Shown here: piece after piece, positions 34,955-46,943 of the stretch
Layout: each line of letters starts with the position of its first letter
Position numbering within the stretch: the first letter of the stretch is position 1
Origin: Lepraria neglecta
Lineage: Eukaryota > Ascomycota > Lecanoromycetes > Lecanorales > Stereocaulaceae
Reading direction: 5' to 3'
Length of the DNA stretch: 64,000 bases
NCBI GenBank assembly: GCA_033220425.1
Contig: CM065646.1
Location: forward strand, 317,501 to 381,500
Program-made: the position numbers and the translations under genes
Notes under the pieces: model-generated
What the model was told of the DNA's origin: nothing
Databases searched by the model: none
What the model saw: the letters and a program-made list of their open reading frames with translations, nothing else

Positions 34955-35662
34955 TTATCCGTAGATGCTGTCATTCGAAAAGTCTTCAGTCCAGAACCAT
35001 TCGTTGAAATCGAAGTCCAAGTCAAGAGCCTCTTCGACGTATTTTCCCACATCCTCCTCCGCCGGCCCTCCCTTCCGACCTTCGACGGGCGCCGAAAGGC
35101 TCCTTGCTGTCGTTGCTGGCGTCAGGAGCCCCATCTCCACCTCCACCACACCTGATCCAACTGTGCTGGGAGATTGGACTGAGCTCTCCGTCTCGCCCTC
35201 GCTTGCCTCCCTCTCAAACTCCTTCATGTACGCCCCTACCGTAACCCCCATCGTCTTCTTAAACACGCGGCAAAGATAACTCGGCGTAACTCCCACCTCT
35301 TTTGCCAACTCCCTCAAGCCTCTCTTCATCATCAAATCGTCCTTCTTTATCCGCAGAAGCGCTATCGCCCTTGTGACAACCTCCTCTGCCTCTCCAACGA
35401 AGGTCGTGTTATCCGGTTTACACCTCTTACACGGCCTGAATCCGTCGCGTCGCGCTTGGTCTTCTGTGTCGTAAAACACGACATTGGCTCTTCGAGCAAG
35501 GCGTGCAGAGCAGGTAGGGCGGCAGTAGATCTTGGTGGATTTGACGCCGTAGAGAAAGGATGAGTGGGAAGAGGGGGCGCGGTGCGCAAGGGCGAGCCAA
35601 CGGGAGTGGGAGCTTTGGAACCGGTCGGGACTGATTGAGGACCTCGGAGTTTGTGATTGCAT
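34955..35662 (-). CDS. Ada metal-binding domain plus AraC-type helix-turn-helix protein
   Basis: A single exon of 235 residues from ATG at 35,662. Residues 25-88 form an Ada-type zinc domain with the four expected cysteines: Cys47 and Cys51 (YCRPTC) and Cys78 and Cys81 (RPCKRC). In bacterial Ada this domain repairs methyl phosphotriesters by self-methylation at the first cysteine and so becomes a transcription activator. Residues 93-150 contain an AraC/XylS helix-turn-helix (LAKEVGVTPSYLCRVFKKTMG). The tail is acidic (EEALDLDFDFNEWFW), as in activation domains. There is no alkylguanine transferase domain. Fungal relatives are known in ascomycetes and look bacterial in origin. It probably regulates the response to alkylation damage; the sequence alone does not show this. 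Confidence 0.85.
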   Translation of the reverse strand: MQSQTPRSSISPDRFQSSHSRWLALAHRAPSSHSSFLYGVKSTKIYCRPTCSARLARRANVVFYDTEDQARRDGFRPCKRCKPDNTTFVGEAEEVVTRAIALLRIKKDDLMMKRGLRELAKEVGVTPSYLCRVFKKTMGVTVGAYMKEFEREASEGETESSVQSPSTVGSGVVEVEMGLLTPATTARSLSAPVEGRKGGPAEEDVGKYVEEALDLDFDFNEWFWTEDFSNDSIYG

Positions 35663-36067
35663 GTTGAGATGAGCTTAGAGATGATTGAGGCAGTTTGGTT
35701 GGAGGACGTGCAAGATTGGATGGGAGTAAAGCGGAGTGACGTCACTTTGACGTTGAGCGTGTAGCATGACGGCGGCTCAGTAATCAACCTGGAAGGATCA
35801 TCTATGGCATGAATTTATTCCGCATGCAAAGACGAGTATGAGTGGAATATGCAGTTGAGGCATTCAGGAAACGTGATGGAGTGAATGCGGTACCAAATGT
35901 GACTATGGTGCCTGCAAAAAGTCGTGCTTAGCGCGGAGGGTCCGATAGAAGATACTTGCCGCCCCACCAAAACTCCACCAAATGGATGTATTCCCTATAT
36001 AGCATCTCCCACATCGTATATATAGCAGTAGAGACGTCCTAAATAGGCAAAAGTGAGGCTTTTAGTA
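35663..36067. promoter_or_regulatory. Upstream region of the Ada/AraC gene
   Basis: Contains the promoter of the minus-strand gene and ends at the TA target of the pogo-type element. No specific site is recognised. Confidence 0.45.
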
Positions 36068-38496
36068 CTAGTATTGACCCCACAACCGGCAGGACCCTAC
36101 AACCGGCAGGCGCTAAGCCTAATTAGGCAAACTTCTAAAAAATTAGCAATGTTGTCCACATAAACACCTCCATTCAAGGACATTATATAGCGAACTGACC
36201 GAATTGGGGCTCTACAACATACTCAGAGGCAGCGGACTAGTAGTGAAAGAGGCCCTGATATCCAGAATAGCCATATCTTAGATACATAGTATGGCACATC
36301 CACCCGAATTCTCAAATATATGAATGTGCTTGCTATATCATATCGCAAATCGAATTCGAAATCAGGCCTGAAAACGCGATTACAATGCCTCCTTCCTATT
36401 TGAGTATAGCTTCTATTCCAGTAGTCGCCGTGGCTTCCTAATGATCCGACCTCCTTGCGTAGCCACAGGAGTAGGTAATAGCTCTCGCTCAGGGACTGGC
36501 TGCTCTATCCTCGGTGATACGTCTGATATATATACTCGGCGAGTCGTGATTACTGTTACTCGGGGTACTTTTGGTGTTACTGTTGGAGGCTCTGGAAGCT
36601 CGAATAGATAGCGGATGAATCCTAATACAGTAAATACCTTCTTCTCGTTATCTTTTCGAGCCCTTACTCTTACTTAACTGATAAGCTTATATATTTTGGC
36701 TTCTTCTTTCTTCTTCGCTTATTAGATCTTATCTAGTACCTTCTTCTCCTTTGCTTCTTCCTTCTATTAGTTTCTTAAAGTATCCTCCTTCTCTCGCTAT
36801 TCTTTAGTAAGTAACCTCTCTTAGATAACTTCTGAGCTTATAACTCAGGCTTTACCGTAAGTACCTTGCTTATTACCTTTACGCCTCTAATTTCGTTAAC
36901 TAGCTCTTATCAGTTACTTATTAACGCTCTCTTAAGTTTCCGAGAAGGAGGCAGTATAGATAGCGGCTTTCCCTAGCTTCTCTACTCGAGGATCAATATT
37001 TCCGATAGCTTAAAGGAGGTCTTGTATCTGCTAGATATTAGTAGGCGTTTTAAAGCTATTAATAGTCACCCCGGCTTTAGATGGTATAACTGGACGAATA
37101 CTGATATCGATATTGACAGGGAGCTTTCCGATAATTATATTAGGGTCCTAGGGAGATAACCCAGCTTTCTTCCAAGCGTTTTTGATCATATCCTCCCTGC
37201 CTACTACTTTCCTCGCTTAGCAATAATATTCGATAAATTCTACCTTATTTACCGAAACATGGGTAGCGAACCTCGTAACTTCTAACAGCTGCTTTCGATA
37301 TATATTAGCTAAAGGTCCGAAGAATAAGATATCTAGAGGTTAAAATAGATACGTAGAGTAGGAAGAAAGGTATAAAAGGATAATATTATAAGCCTTACAG
37401 AACTTAATAGCTTTATTTAAGATATAAGATTAATAGCCGTCGAATATAAGCATTCTGTATTTATCTTTCAAGCCTTCTCGCTTCGTATATTCGTAGAAGC
37501 ACTCCTTTATCCAAAGTAGGCCTAATTCGTTATCTATCCAGCCGTTCTTACTATATATAATATAACCCTAGACCTTCTCTTTACTTAGTGCTTCCCAGTA
37601 GACTACTTACTGTTGCTTTCCTTTAAAGATGATCTAGGGCTAAAGGAGTCTTCCGTCGAGCGAGATAAGCTTAAGGAGAGATACCTATTCCCGATTGCCG
37701 TAATAAGTGATATATAGTTAGATAGCATGTTTTGAGATGACGTATTTAACCTTCTTTAGGACTCCAAGCATGAAGCCTTTCTCGTCTATATTATATGTAT
37801 CCTGGTCTTCTATATTATACTTCTGCTTCATTGTAATGTAGAGCTCGAACCAATAAGCTATCGTTGTAGGGTTACTGGCGGTGTTATTCCTGTTCTTATC
37901 TATAGGCGAGAGGAATTTCGTTTTCAGATCGGGATAGCGATACAAGAACTTATCGACCTAATAATATCCTAGATCTCTTGTATAGCCTCTTTTCTAAAGT
38001 ATTTACTAGGCTATAGAGCGCAATTGAATAAGCCTTAGTGGCCACCCCTATTTGCCGAGTTATATTATCTATCTCACAATAGAAGCTTCTTCTACTGGCG
38101 ATAGTAATTACCGTTCCTCGTCGTATTCCTTCTTTGATCTTGCCCCTTTAATCCGATCTTATAGAGTACTCCGACTGATCCGAAAGCGACTAGCGATCTA
38201 GCAAATAGGTTCGGCTTGTAGGGTGCTAACAACTTTGTGATAAAAGTGCAGAGCCAACAGGATTCTTTGCTCCTTTGGGAGCTCCGGAGGACCTGTCTGG
38301 AGGTCTTCGTCATCGGCTAGATCTGGGAGAGGGTCCAGGGGCTTGTGGAGCGTTGACATGGCCATAATAGTGGAGTTGAGTGGGTGATATGGAGCAATTC
38401 GAATAGAATTGTTTATGGTATTTGTTTACTACTATGCCTAACTAGGCTTAGCGTCTGCCGGTTGTAGGGTCCTGCCGGTTGTGGGGTCAATACGAG
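36068..38496 (-). mobile_element. Full-length pogo-type DNA transposon, decayed
   Basis: 2,429 bp between TA dinucleotides (36,066-36,067 and 38,497-38,498). Inverted ends begin CTAGTATTGACCCC/CTCGTATTGACCCC and carry two tandem boxes of the CCACAACCGGCAGG type, then CGCTAAGCCTAA. The transposase is on the minus strand from ATG near 38,360 (MSTLHKPLDPLPDL) in one frame: an N-terminal helix-turn-helix, a CENP-B-like second DNA-binding region, then YNIDEKGFMLGV around 37,780, the first Asp block of pogo/Fot1-type DDE transposases. The rest of the catalytic region is in 36,600-37,770. Many TAG/TAA codons replace Gln/Trp, as expected from RIP. It is inactive. Confidence 0.85.
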
Positions 38497-38553
38497 TATT
38501 GATCCTCTGGCGGTTCGTCTGATCCTTAGTTTGCTCCAGGCCCCTCAGCCCTT

Positions 38554-38790
38554 ATGGCTCCCCCGGTGAGCGAGCAGACCCGCTTTGATATTGAGCAATA
38601 TATTCATCGCGGTAAGCCCACTCCATGGATATGTGATAAGACAGGTGTTCATCAGACGACTGTCGCCAGGATGAGGCGTAGTTTCTTCGAGTTTGGTACC
38701 GTCGTCGCCCCAGTAGCATCTATTTCTTGCTCCCCCTTTTTAACGCCACGCATCCAATTACTGCTCCTAATTCCTAGTTCTTTTCTATGA
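38554..38790 (+). pseudogene. N-terminal helix-turn-helix fragment of a transposase
   Basis: ATG at 38,554 (MAPPVSEQTRFDIEQY) reads a helix-turn-helix (GVHQTTVARMRRSFFEFG) typical of the N-terminus of fungal Tc1/mariner-like transposases. After about residue 50 the similarity ends and the frame becomes Leu/Ser rich to TGA at 38,790. No catalytic domain follows. It starts 56 bp from the end of the pogo element. Confidence 0.55.
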
Positions 38791-39447
38791 ACCTATTAAT
38801 GTTCTCTTTCCAGCTACCAAAAGTGATGGCGAGCACTCCCCTTGCATGTACTTCCATTGCATGTACTCCCCACGGTAGCTCCAAAAATAACTGGGGAGTA
38901 ATCCTCCAGCAAGCATTCCCTTCAGCTGGAAATAGGTGTAATACTAGAAACATCTGCCGGGCCGGGCCGGGCCTACCCAAATTACCTGCAGATGCGAGCA
39001 CCTTTTCTCTCCACAGGGTCTTCGACCCCCAACTGCCGTGGATCCTCCTTCGCTCACGCACATCTAACCATAACGGTGTAAGTTAGTATGAGCAAGCGCG
39101 CCAGTGAAGCCCTTGCAGAGGGTTTTCTGCCGGGACCAACTCTCCTACAGAACTATCTACCGTGCCAGCTGGCACCTCCTTGCCTCAGTACCTCAGACGT
39201 GCCAAGCTACCCCCCGGCTAAGCCTCTATCGGGTTAGCCATTGCTGACTCCGCAGCTTTGGGGGGCGGCACGTCTGAGCGCAAGCTTCTGTCACTTTGCT
39301 TGTAAATTCCTTAAAAACACCACGCCAAATACCAAAAACTCGATATACGATAGCCTTGTTCCTATACTTAACGCTCGGAGGCTAATATATGAACACTTTC
39401 TGCCTTAGGATTTAGTCACGTCGCCGGCCATCGGCGATATCTCTGAT
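38791..39447. other. Upstream region of the MSS51-like gene
   Basis: No gene. Contains two copies of TTGCATGTACT (38,840-38,870) and an 87-bp inverted-repeat unit (39,192-39,278). Confidence 0.5.
39192..39278. repeat. 87-bp unit with 12-bp perfect inverted ends
   Basis: CTCAGACGTGCC (39,192-39,203) and GGCACGTCTGAG (39,267-39,278). Inside are a C6 run facing a G6 run and GGCTAAGCC facing GGTTAGCC, so the whole unit can fold back. The GCTAAGCC core also occurs in the ends of both pogo elements. It may be a tiny MITE or a terminal fragment. Confidence 0.55.
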
Positions 39448-41041
39448 ATGTCAGGTGAGACAATTGGACTTCTGCCAAACTTATCACACCTCCAAATATT
39501 CCACCTCAACTCAGAAATGGCATCCGAAGATCCTAACCCCGATTCAGACTCAGATCCGCATCAAGCCCCAACTTTGGCATTGAAACAAGCTCTATGCTTT
39601 TCCTGCTGGGACGTATCCTCCAATCTCAGTCGATGCAGCGCTTGCAAACGGGTCTCATACTGCTCAGCAAAGTGCCAAAAGCAAGACTGGAACAGGAATC
39701 ACAAGAAACTCTGCAAGAAACTTGTTGCTTTGAACAAGCAGAAGGGATATGTACCCTCAGCTGGCAGGCATTGGAATGACTACTACGACGAGCAGGTACA
39801 TTGTTTGGCAAGACGAGCGAGCAGATTCTGAGACATTTTACAGGTGCTAGAGTTCTTAGGATCTGGTACTCTGGATCCTAGTGAACTTGGAAGATTGGTT
39901 GGGTATGTCCATTCTCCCGTCACCGATGAAAACCGATCGCCAACAAGCCTGGGCACTATTACCATATTATATTCATGTCGGAGAAAGTCTTAAGCTGATA
40001 CTTACAGTTAGCTACGAACCATATTGCTATCACTGCTACAGAAGAGAGTCTCAACTTGAAGATGGGGCGAAGTTGAACGCCTGCCAATACTGCCTTCTCA
40101 CCTCATTCTGCCCCTCCTGCCAGCAAACACATCCATCAGCGGAGTGCGCCACCTTGCAAGATATTGCGGCCGACGACAAGATTATGGTAGATCTCCGCCG
40201 GCGGACGGGAAAGAGCTCGACCATTTCTCTCACCAAATTTCCCAGAAAACAACAATTTTCACTCTCTTCCGCAAAGGACTGGTATGACTACTACACGAGG
40301 CTCTCAGACATGGGTGCCTTCAGGTCCAAAATGAACCGAGATCTGAAGTACCTGGCAAACGACCCCAAAGAACGAGAATTCGTCGAATATATAAGATGCG
40401 GTACCAACACGACAACAACTCAACTCACCTTAATCGCTGCCTTGGAGGCGGTAATACCCAATGTCAGCACTCGGGGTTCGATCAACCTTCACATTATAGG
40501 CGCAGCTGGAGCTGAATTTGCCTCTGTTCCTGCATTCGAGGAGCTATTGCACTTTCTACCATCGCTGACAGCCCTTCAGTTATCTTTCGTGGGTCTGAAT
40601 GTGCTCGAGGACCTTAAAGACGACACAGAAACCCAGAATCCCCACACACTTCAGTGCTGCACCACGTGTACCAAGATGGGACGGACAATTTCCATTACCA
40701 CCTGGAGAGGTCCATATCACGCATACGTCGATACCGAATTCTACAAGACGCCAGATCTAGCAGCAGCCTTCCACTCAGGGTTTTCGGTAGACGAACAAGC
40801 GGACTGGTATCCAACCATCAAGTATCTTGCACATGCTCCACATCCAACACTCCTTACTGCGGCCAGATACTTTGAGATTCAGGGAGATATGGGAGTTTGG
40901 AAGAATCTGGGGGCTGAATTTGTGAAGAACGCTGAAGTAAATAAGTGGAAGGGGATGTCTCCTTCGCTTGCAGTCTGTGGGGACAAGCCGAACGAGGTCG
41001 TCTATCAAAATTATTGGTGGTATATCGTGAAACAAAGGTAA
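39448..41041 (+). CDS. MYND zinc-finger protein with MSS51-type C-terminal domain
   Basis: Three exons: 39,448-39,795; 39,844-39,902; 40,012-41,041; introns of 48 and 109 nt, phases consistent, 478 residues. A second ATG at 39,517 would give 455. Residues 50-89 are a complete MYND finger (C50, C53, C63, C66, C72, C76, H85, C89). A second cysteine cluster follows in exon 3 (CYHCYRRE, CQYCLLTSFCPSC). The rest matches the MSS51 C-terminal family, with NLHIIGA and LPSLTALQLSFVG. In yeast, Mss51 is a mitochondrial activator of COX1 translation; filamentous fungi have many MSS51-like paralogues of unknown role and I see no clear mitochondrial presequence, so the function is open. Confidence 0.82.
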
Positions 41042-41355
41042 TTGGGAAATATGAAGGGTTATTGTATGGAAGGAACGAGAATGGACTTGTCAAGGGAGGC
41101 TGCTACCCAGTGAGTCTTGATGTGGAATTCGGAGCACATGTATGACGCCTTACCAACGGATCCCGGCAAACTCATTTTCGCGCCCAATATTGTATAGAGT
41201 GACTGATTCAACTTCACGGGCACCAGCGCCTGATGTCGGATCAAGAAATGGCTGATCTGGAGAGTTGTGGAATAAGGGTTTGGATGGGTTGATAAACAAA
41301 TTTGCAAATATTAGGATCACTTTCGAAGACCTATCATCCAAGGTCCCTTCGCAGT

Positions 41356-42127
41356 TTAATCCGAATAATCAGAGGTATAATAACAATCTGACTTTTCCTC
41401 CTCGGTGGTCACATCGCCTGCGTCTTCTACTGCTAGCTTAGCAGTGTCCTTCTTTTCCCACTTGTCCAACGCTGCTGTCTGCTTTGTTGAGATTACGAAT
41501 CGCTCCTCGTACGCAGCCCGAACTACGCTCCTCGTCCTCCATTTGAAAGTCGCCGCATGAGACACAAGGTATAGCACTGCGTTAAAGACTTTAGCGCTAT
41601 CCTGCATCTCGTCCTTGAAATCCCTTAGAAGTATTAGATATAATAGCTTAAAAGCTGTGTCGCGCGCCTTTGACTTGTCACCCTTGATCTCTCGTCTCTC
41701 CTCGCGATCATAGTCGCTTTGGCCAGGTTTCAGATCCCGGAAAATCTCGTTGATGGATTGCCCGCCAAGAGCGTCAACGCGGAGAAAATCATACGTGTCG
41801 CAAAGAATGCGGTGCTGGGAAAGGTCGGCAGGGAGGGAGCGGAAACATTGGCGATAGCCAGATTCGATCCCCTTGAGGGCTATATCGAAAAGAGGAATAG
41901 GACCGTGAACAAGCTCTGTTGATTGTGGTTGGGTGTTGGCTTGAAAGTCGACGAAGGATGACAGGTATGGTATTTTGGATACGTCAATATCATAGCGCAC
42001 ATCCCCAATTCTGATAGTAATACTTGGAGATGACGTTGTAGTCATTGGTTGCGAAAGCTGTCATGTGGAAGCATATCAGTTTTGTTGAAATTCGTTGACT
42101 TTTTGGAAGCTTACTAACCTTAGACAT
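41356..42127 (-). CDS. BTB/POZ-like domain protein
   Basis: Main exon 42,057-41,356. A nine-base first exon ATGTCTAAG (42,127-42,119) and a 61-nt GTTAGT...ACAG intron add seven residues in frame before an internal ATG at 42,045, giving about 236 residues. The N-terminal part (ITIRIGDVRYDIDVSKIPYLSSF) has the start of a BTB-type fold, followed by LFDIALKGIESGYRQCF and LCDTYDFLRVDALGG. The family is a fungal group usually annotated as BTB domain-containing. BTB proteins mediate dimerisation or Cul3 binding; which applies here is unknown. The tail is acidic. It converges with the MSS51-like gene (315 bp between their stops). Confidence 0.72.
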
Positions 42128-43239
42128 GTTGAGCTACTTCATCGGGAGTCAGATCCTTGTATAACGGTACAAGTGGCAGGGAAGGAAGACGATCCACAAC
42201 TAAAAGCCACTAGACTAACAAATTAGTTCCTTGGCATTGCCTGCTGTCGCGTTGTTGCGTGCCGGTGTGCGTGTGATAGGGTAGAAAAGAATAGGCTGGC
42301 TCATGAATGAACCGTTGCAGTCGGGAAACGTCCCCTCTATATGGGATCCCCTTTTGCAGCTGGACCCTCTCCTACAATTACCACATCCAGGGATGTGATC
42401 CTGTGTTTTCTCCCGATTAGTCGAATCCATTAGCGCCATCCAACTGTGCCACCCCATTGGAGAGTGTCTCTCTGGCGAGAGAGAATCGTCGGTCATGCTG
42501 TTAGCCACCATGTAATGCTTCCGCCTCCTTATTCAGAGATGTTTCCCACCATATCATTCCATGGTGTCAACCTCCGATCTCCTTTAGGTCCATTTAAGCC
42601 CAGTTAAATCCAATTCCATCTGAACATTGAACAAGTCATGTTCACCTGCTCCATGAGATCTGCAATCTCATTAGCGCTGGAACTTTCGCCTTTCATTGGA
42701 CGAATCCAATTACAGCCGGACCCATGTAAATCCACATGTTTCCATTGGTTCGTCATGTAGGGCTGAAGCCTAGAGAAGCCCTTGGAGAGGACAATTTCAG
42801 CCCTAAAGCAGACCCTAAGAGCGGTAGAAGCGGTGAACTCCGGGTACCAATCCCTTCGCCTAAACAGCTGGCTCCATAGAGATTGCCTACAGTGACCATG
42901 GTGCCCAAAACGCTTGGCTATCTTCTGCCCAATGCGCCAGATGCTACAAAAGCCGAAATTGTACATGGTAACTGGGGCGTGGCGTACTCCGACTGGTGGG
43001 TGTGGAGTGATTGCATAACTCGTCACTGCGGGGTAGAAATCCGAGGAACTGGTGCGTTCCCTCCTATAGTCGATTCTATCTCTGATGATCCACGAACCCG
43101 ACAGACCATGTTATTAGGTATTAAATACCTAAAGCGAAACAAGAGTTATCAAGGACTGCCAGAATAAACGGGTAACAACGTTCCAATACTTCCTCCATCA
43201 CCAGTAGTCTCGTCGGGCCGGCTTCGCGGTTCTCCAGAC
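42128..43239. other. Intergenic between BTB-like and DUF4470 genes
   Basis: Overlapping short frames on both strands (minus 42,604-43,026; plus 42,883-43,167; minus 42,215-42,511). The plus frame has an ATG at 42,898 and could code for a small protein of 89 residues with WGVAYSDWWVWSD, but nothing supports it beyond an open frame. The region should hold the promoter of the gene at 43,240. Confidence 0.4.
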
Positions 43240-46200
43240 ATGCTTCATCCAACATGGGTCAATATTATCTCTTTTTTTTACCCCGTAGGTAATACGCCAG
43301 CCGTATGCCTGACGCAAGACCTTCCACATGAGCAAGAAGCGAATGTGTTACTTCTAGGATGTGGAGACGTGCGTAATATTCTATTCACGAGCTACTCCAA
43401 TAGCGGATCAAGTTGGTTAGCCCTATTTCGAAGAGGAATCCCTTTACTGATAAAAGGCAGAGTCTCGTCAACTCGACATCACCTGCTGCGACCATGAGGC
43501 GGCAGTACTCGGTATGTCTAATTGCCTGCTGTTGAGAGCTCGCCTGAACGATGTGTGTAGCTCGAAATATTCTGCTTTTCACCCTAATTATAGACTATGG
43601 AGACAGCTCGAATATTTGGAACATCTTCTATCACCTGTTCCTTGACAAGGAATCCCTCGAACTACTGCATATCCAAACGCAGAAGCTGTATCCCCTCTCT
43701 GCCTCCATTCAAAGCTGGCATAGCAGCAAATACGGCAGACTTCTCAGGATATGTGACCAGGGGACCCTTCTCAGGGTCAGACGAATCTGGGATTCCTATG
43801 GTAGCTCGGATTTGAGTGGAGATGATGAAGCAAGCTACAACAAACGCTTCGAGTCCGGGATACAGACCGCCAGAGATATGCAAGCTCGTCATTTCGGCCA
43901 TGGCATGAATATCACGGGATTTCGCTCGGCTGCTCCTATCAGTATTCCATCTTTGAAGGACCTTCCCGAACTGTTCCAGCACTTCTGGGAGCATGGCGTC
44001 ACTAGTGGAGACCATGTCAGCATATCCAAATCTAGAATTCCAAATCCGATGTTTGCTGGTTCCTTAGAAGACGCTTTCATTCTCCATTACGGCACTGATC
44101 CGCTCCTGGGATTCCACCTTGCAACTGCATATGCGTCATTAACCTCGGGCTCGCCTCTAGAATCGTCTGAAAATCCCCACCTGCACAAAGTTGTCGCAGC
44201 AGCACGGCTCCAGTTTCGAAAATGGTGTGCTTCCTTCAGAAAAGATGCTCAGAAGAATCTTACCATACGCTTTTTTGCTGGAGACGCGCTTGCGTTCTGC
44301 CACACGCTGCAACATATGCACACCACGGGTGACAGCTCTCAATCAAATTGGTACCGCGACCAGTATCATCTGGAAGCATTAATACTCGACGGCGAGGACT
44401 ACGCTTCCAATAGGAATGCCCCTTTATTATTTAATGTAATCGATACATCGAATCTTTTGGATCATGTTGGTGCCATCAATATCCTGGTGGCCGCCTCGCC
44501 ACTACTAGAAAATAGTATATCCGCTACTCTCTATACAGAGGCCCTAGTGAAGAAGCAGGAAGATCTGAAGGCGCTAGTCGACGATATTCTTTGCGGCCAT
44601 TTCCCAACGCTCTCGATTCTCTTCGGACTTATGCCGATAGAATATTGGACGAATTCTACAGCTACTTCCGGTGTCGAGGAACATCTTTTCGACAACGTCA
44701 CACGTACCATGGGACACAGAGATAGCAACACAGGGCAAATGCACAGTAGACTCACCTGGAAGCGATTCGTCGTGGAATCGACCGCTGTTCCAGTCATACG
44801 CTTTGATGGGCCTGAGCTGGCCCATATCCTGTATCAATCCTACCTGAAAATGTTTCAGAATGAAGATATGACGCAACTCTTTTCCAAGATTGATCCGCAA
44901 ACGATCCATAACAGTTCCGTGCTACATTATCATCGAGGAAGCTTGGCATCTTTTCTTCGTTTCGTCAAGAAAAGGGTAGTGGTTGACTGGAATGAGTCGA
45001 TGAACGTTTTTATCGGTCTGGTCGAGAACAATTCCACCTTGTTGATGAGCAGGAACTACATACAAGAGCTATACCTTCAGCTACATCTTCTTGACCTGTA
45101 CACTATACCTACGTTTAGGCCCCCCTTCAAGCATACCAGTCACCCTCAAGCCTTGAAAGGCTTAGGTGCATGGAAGGAAATCCCAGCTGTCATTTGCATC
45201 ACTCTGAAGGTACCGAGAGCCCAATTACGGGCAATCACAGAAGTACCATTGAAGGAGCTTGGCACCCCGATACTCCATTGTGTTTTGCAGTCTTCTAGCA
45301 ACTATCCTGGTCGGCAATGGCAAAACATATTCGCCGTGGTACAATTAGCTTTCGGAGATGTAACTACCTCGGGTTCAAGACGCGATGACGGGTTTAGAGT
45401 GAACGTTTCGGAGGATGTGCATAGCTGGAACGGGCATTCTTCTTTACTCGTTTCTTTCGTTGCTCCCAGCCGGGTGGTCCTGCTCGAACCACACGGCGCC
45501 ACCGTCGCTTTTGGAGTTCAGAGCACGCCGCAGAGCTCGCACACATTTATGAATTCCCTCGGGTTTGACATGAACATTTACAAAACAACGTTGGGAAACC
45601 AAGAGAACGTTTACATGACCAAATATCGTCCAAATCTTTCAGGGCACGCGTCAGTGTGTAACTTCGAGGAGCCCAGCAAAATGGCTAACAAACATACCAA
45701 CGAAGAGGTCGCTACAACTGTCAAGGCGAGCGTCGATCTTAAGACAGGACAGATAACAGCGTTGATAGGCCGTCTCGATATACTCTTGGAGAGTATCAAG
45801 TCCAGTCTACGTAATGGAGCTCCTGTCGAAACTGTCCAAACATCCCCTTGCACCATCAGTATTGCTATTGGGAAAAGTGGCCCAAAGTTTCATCTTCTCT
45901 TTCCTGTCCCCGTTCTAAGATCACGGAGCAAATCTCGAATCGCACGAAAATCCTCCTACATAGAAGTGATAGCTCCCATGGCTGATCCTAGAGACGGCGG
46001 TGGATTTCCGCATTTTATGTATCCCATGTTCCCTAGCAAACATGGCCCTGTGATCTGGAATATGCCTCGTCTGAACCTTGACTGCCTTCCAATACTTGAT
46101 ACGTCAAAAAAGAAAGAACTGGAATGGCTGACCACTCATGTATCGCTCATGCTCTCATCCCGGGAGCGTCATCTAAGGGAGAAGTCCATGGAACCTGGCA

Positions 46201-46943
46201 CGGCAAAGCAGAAGGACGCCAGAATCAATCTCAAGGACTCTTTGTTCTCTTTGTTCATGCACTTCAGCGGTCTACAGGGACAACAGGCGCGAGTTTTCGG
46301 TGTCAATAACCCTGGCCATGGTGGCGTACATATACTGGTTTTTGTCTCCTGTCTCAGACTTGATTTGGCAAACCATACAGTGGTGCTCGATGCGGCTATC
46401 ATGCCTCTGCACGACCCCCTAATGCCAAAAATACGGCCATTTCTAGAAAAGCTAACAGGAACAGGTCTATGCAGTGTCATAGCGGACAATGATGAGCTAA
46501 GACTCTGGAAAGAGATCATTCCTGCCTGGGTCGAACGTTGCAGGCAATGGGAGCACCGCCCTTCCTGCGCGTACCTGAGCAAGTCCAAAATCCCCTTGTC
46601 GGTGGAACTCGGCCAGAATCCAATTTGTTCTTGCGGAGAGGGGACTCTTCCACCCCGGTACTCCTTCGATCTTCCCAGATGGGATCTCGCCGTCAAATAT
46701 GCGGTGCGAGCCGCGATATCGCCATCTTTCTCGGTTCCGTTCGTGGAGCAGAGCTTTGAGGGAAACAAGATAACGGAGCTAGCCGCTCTTTACGAGACGG
46801 GGTGTAGACTTTGTGGAAAGGGCACGACTGATGATGGTGGGAAAGGCCTGTTGAGGTGTGCCCGGTGTCAGGCCGTAAGATACTGCTCTGTTGAATGCCA
46901 ACGAGCTGATTGGAAAGAGCATAAGAAGGTCTGCAAAAAATGA
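43240..46943 (+). CDS. DUF4470 / MYND-type zinc-finger protein, 1,201 residues
   Basis: Three exons: 43,240-43,411; 43,461-43,511; 43,561-46,943; two 49-nt introns, phases consistent. The first 110 residues match the DUF4470 family: FYPVGNTPAVCL, LLLGCGDVRNILFTSY, then LDITCCDHEAAVLARNILLF, a methyltransferase-like glycine motif region. A long middle part has no other named domain. The C-terminus is a complete MYND finger (CRLCGKG ... CARCQAVRYCSVECQRADWKEHKKVC). DUF4470-MYND proteins form expanded families in fungi; their function is not established, though a protein-interaction role for MYND is likely. The intact frame over 3.4 kb shows the gene is under selection and not RIP-damaged. Confidence 0.88.

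Noticed and set aside
42883-43167. Possible small gene (MVPKTLGYLLPNAPD...)
   Set aside because: Open frame only; an overlapping minus-strand frame is equally long, and I recognise no domain.
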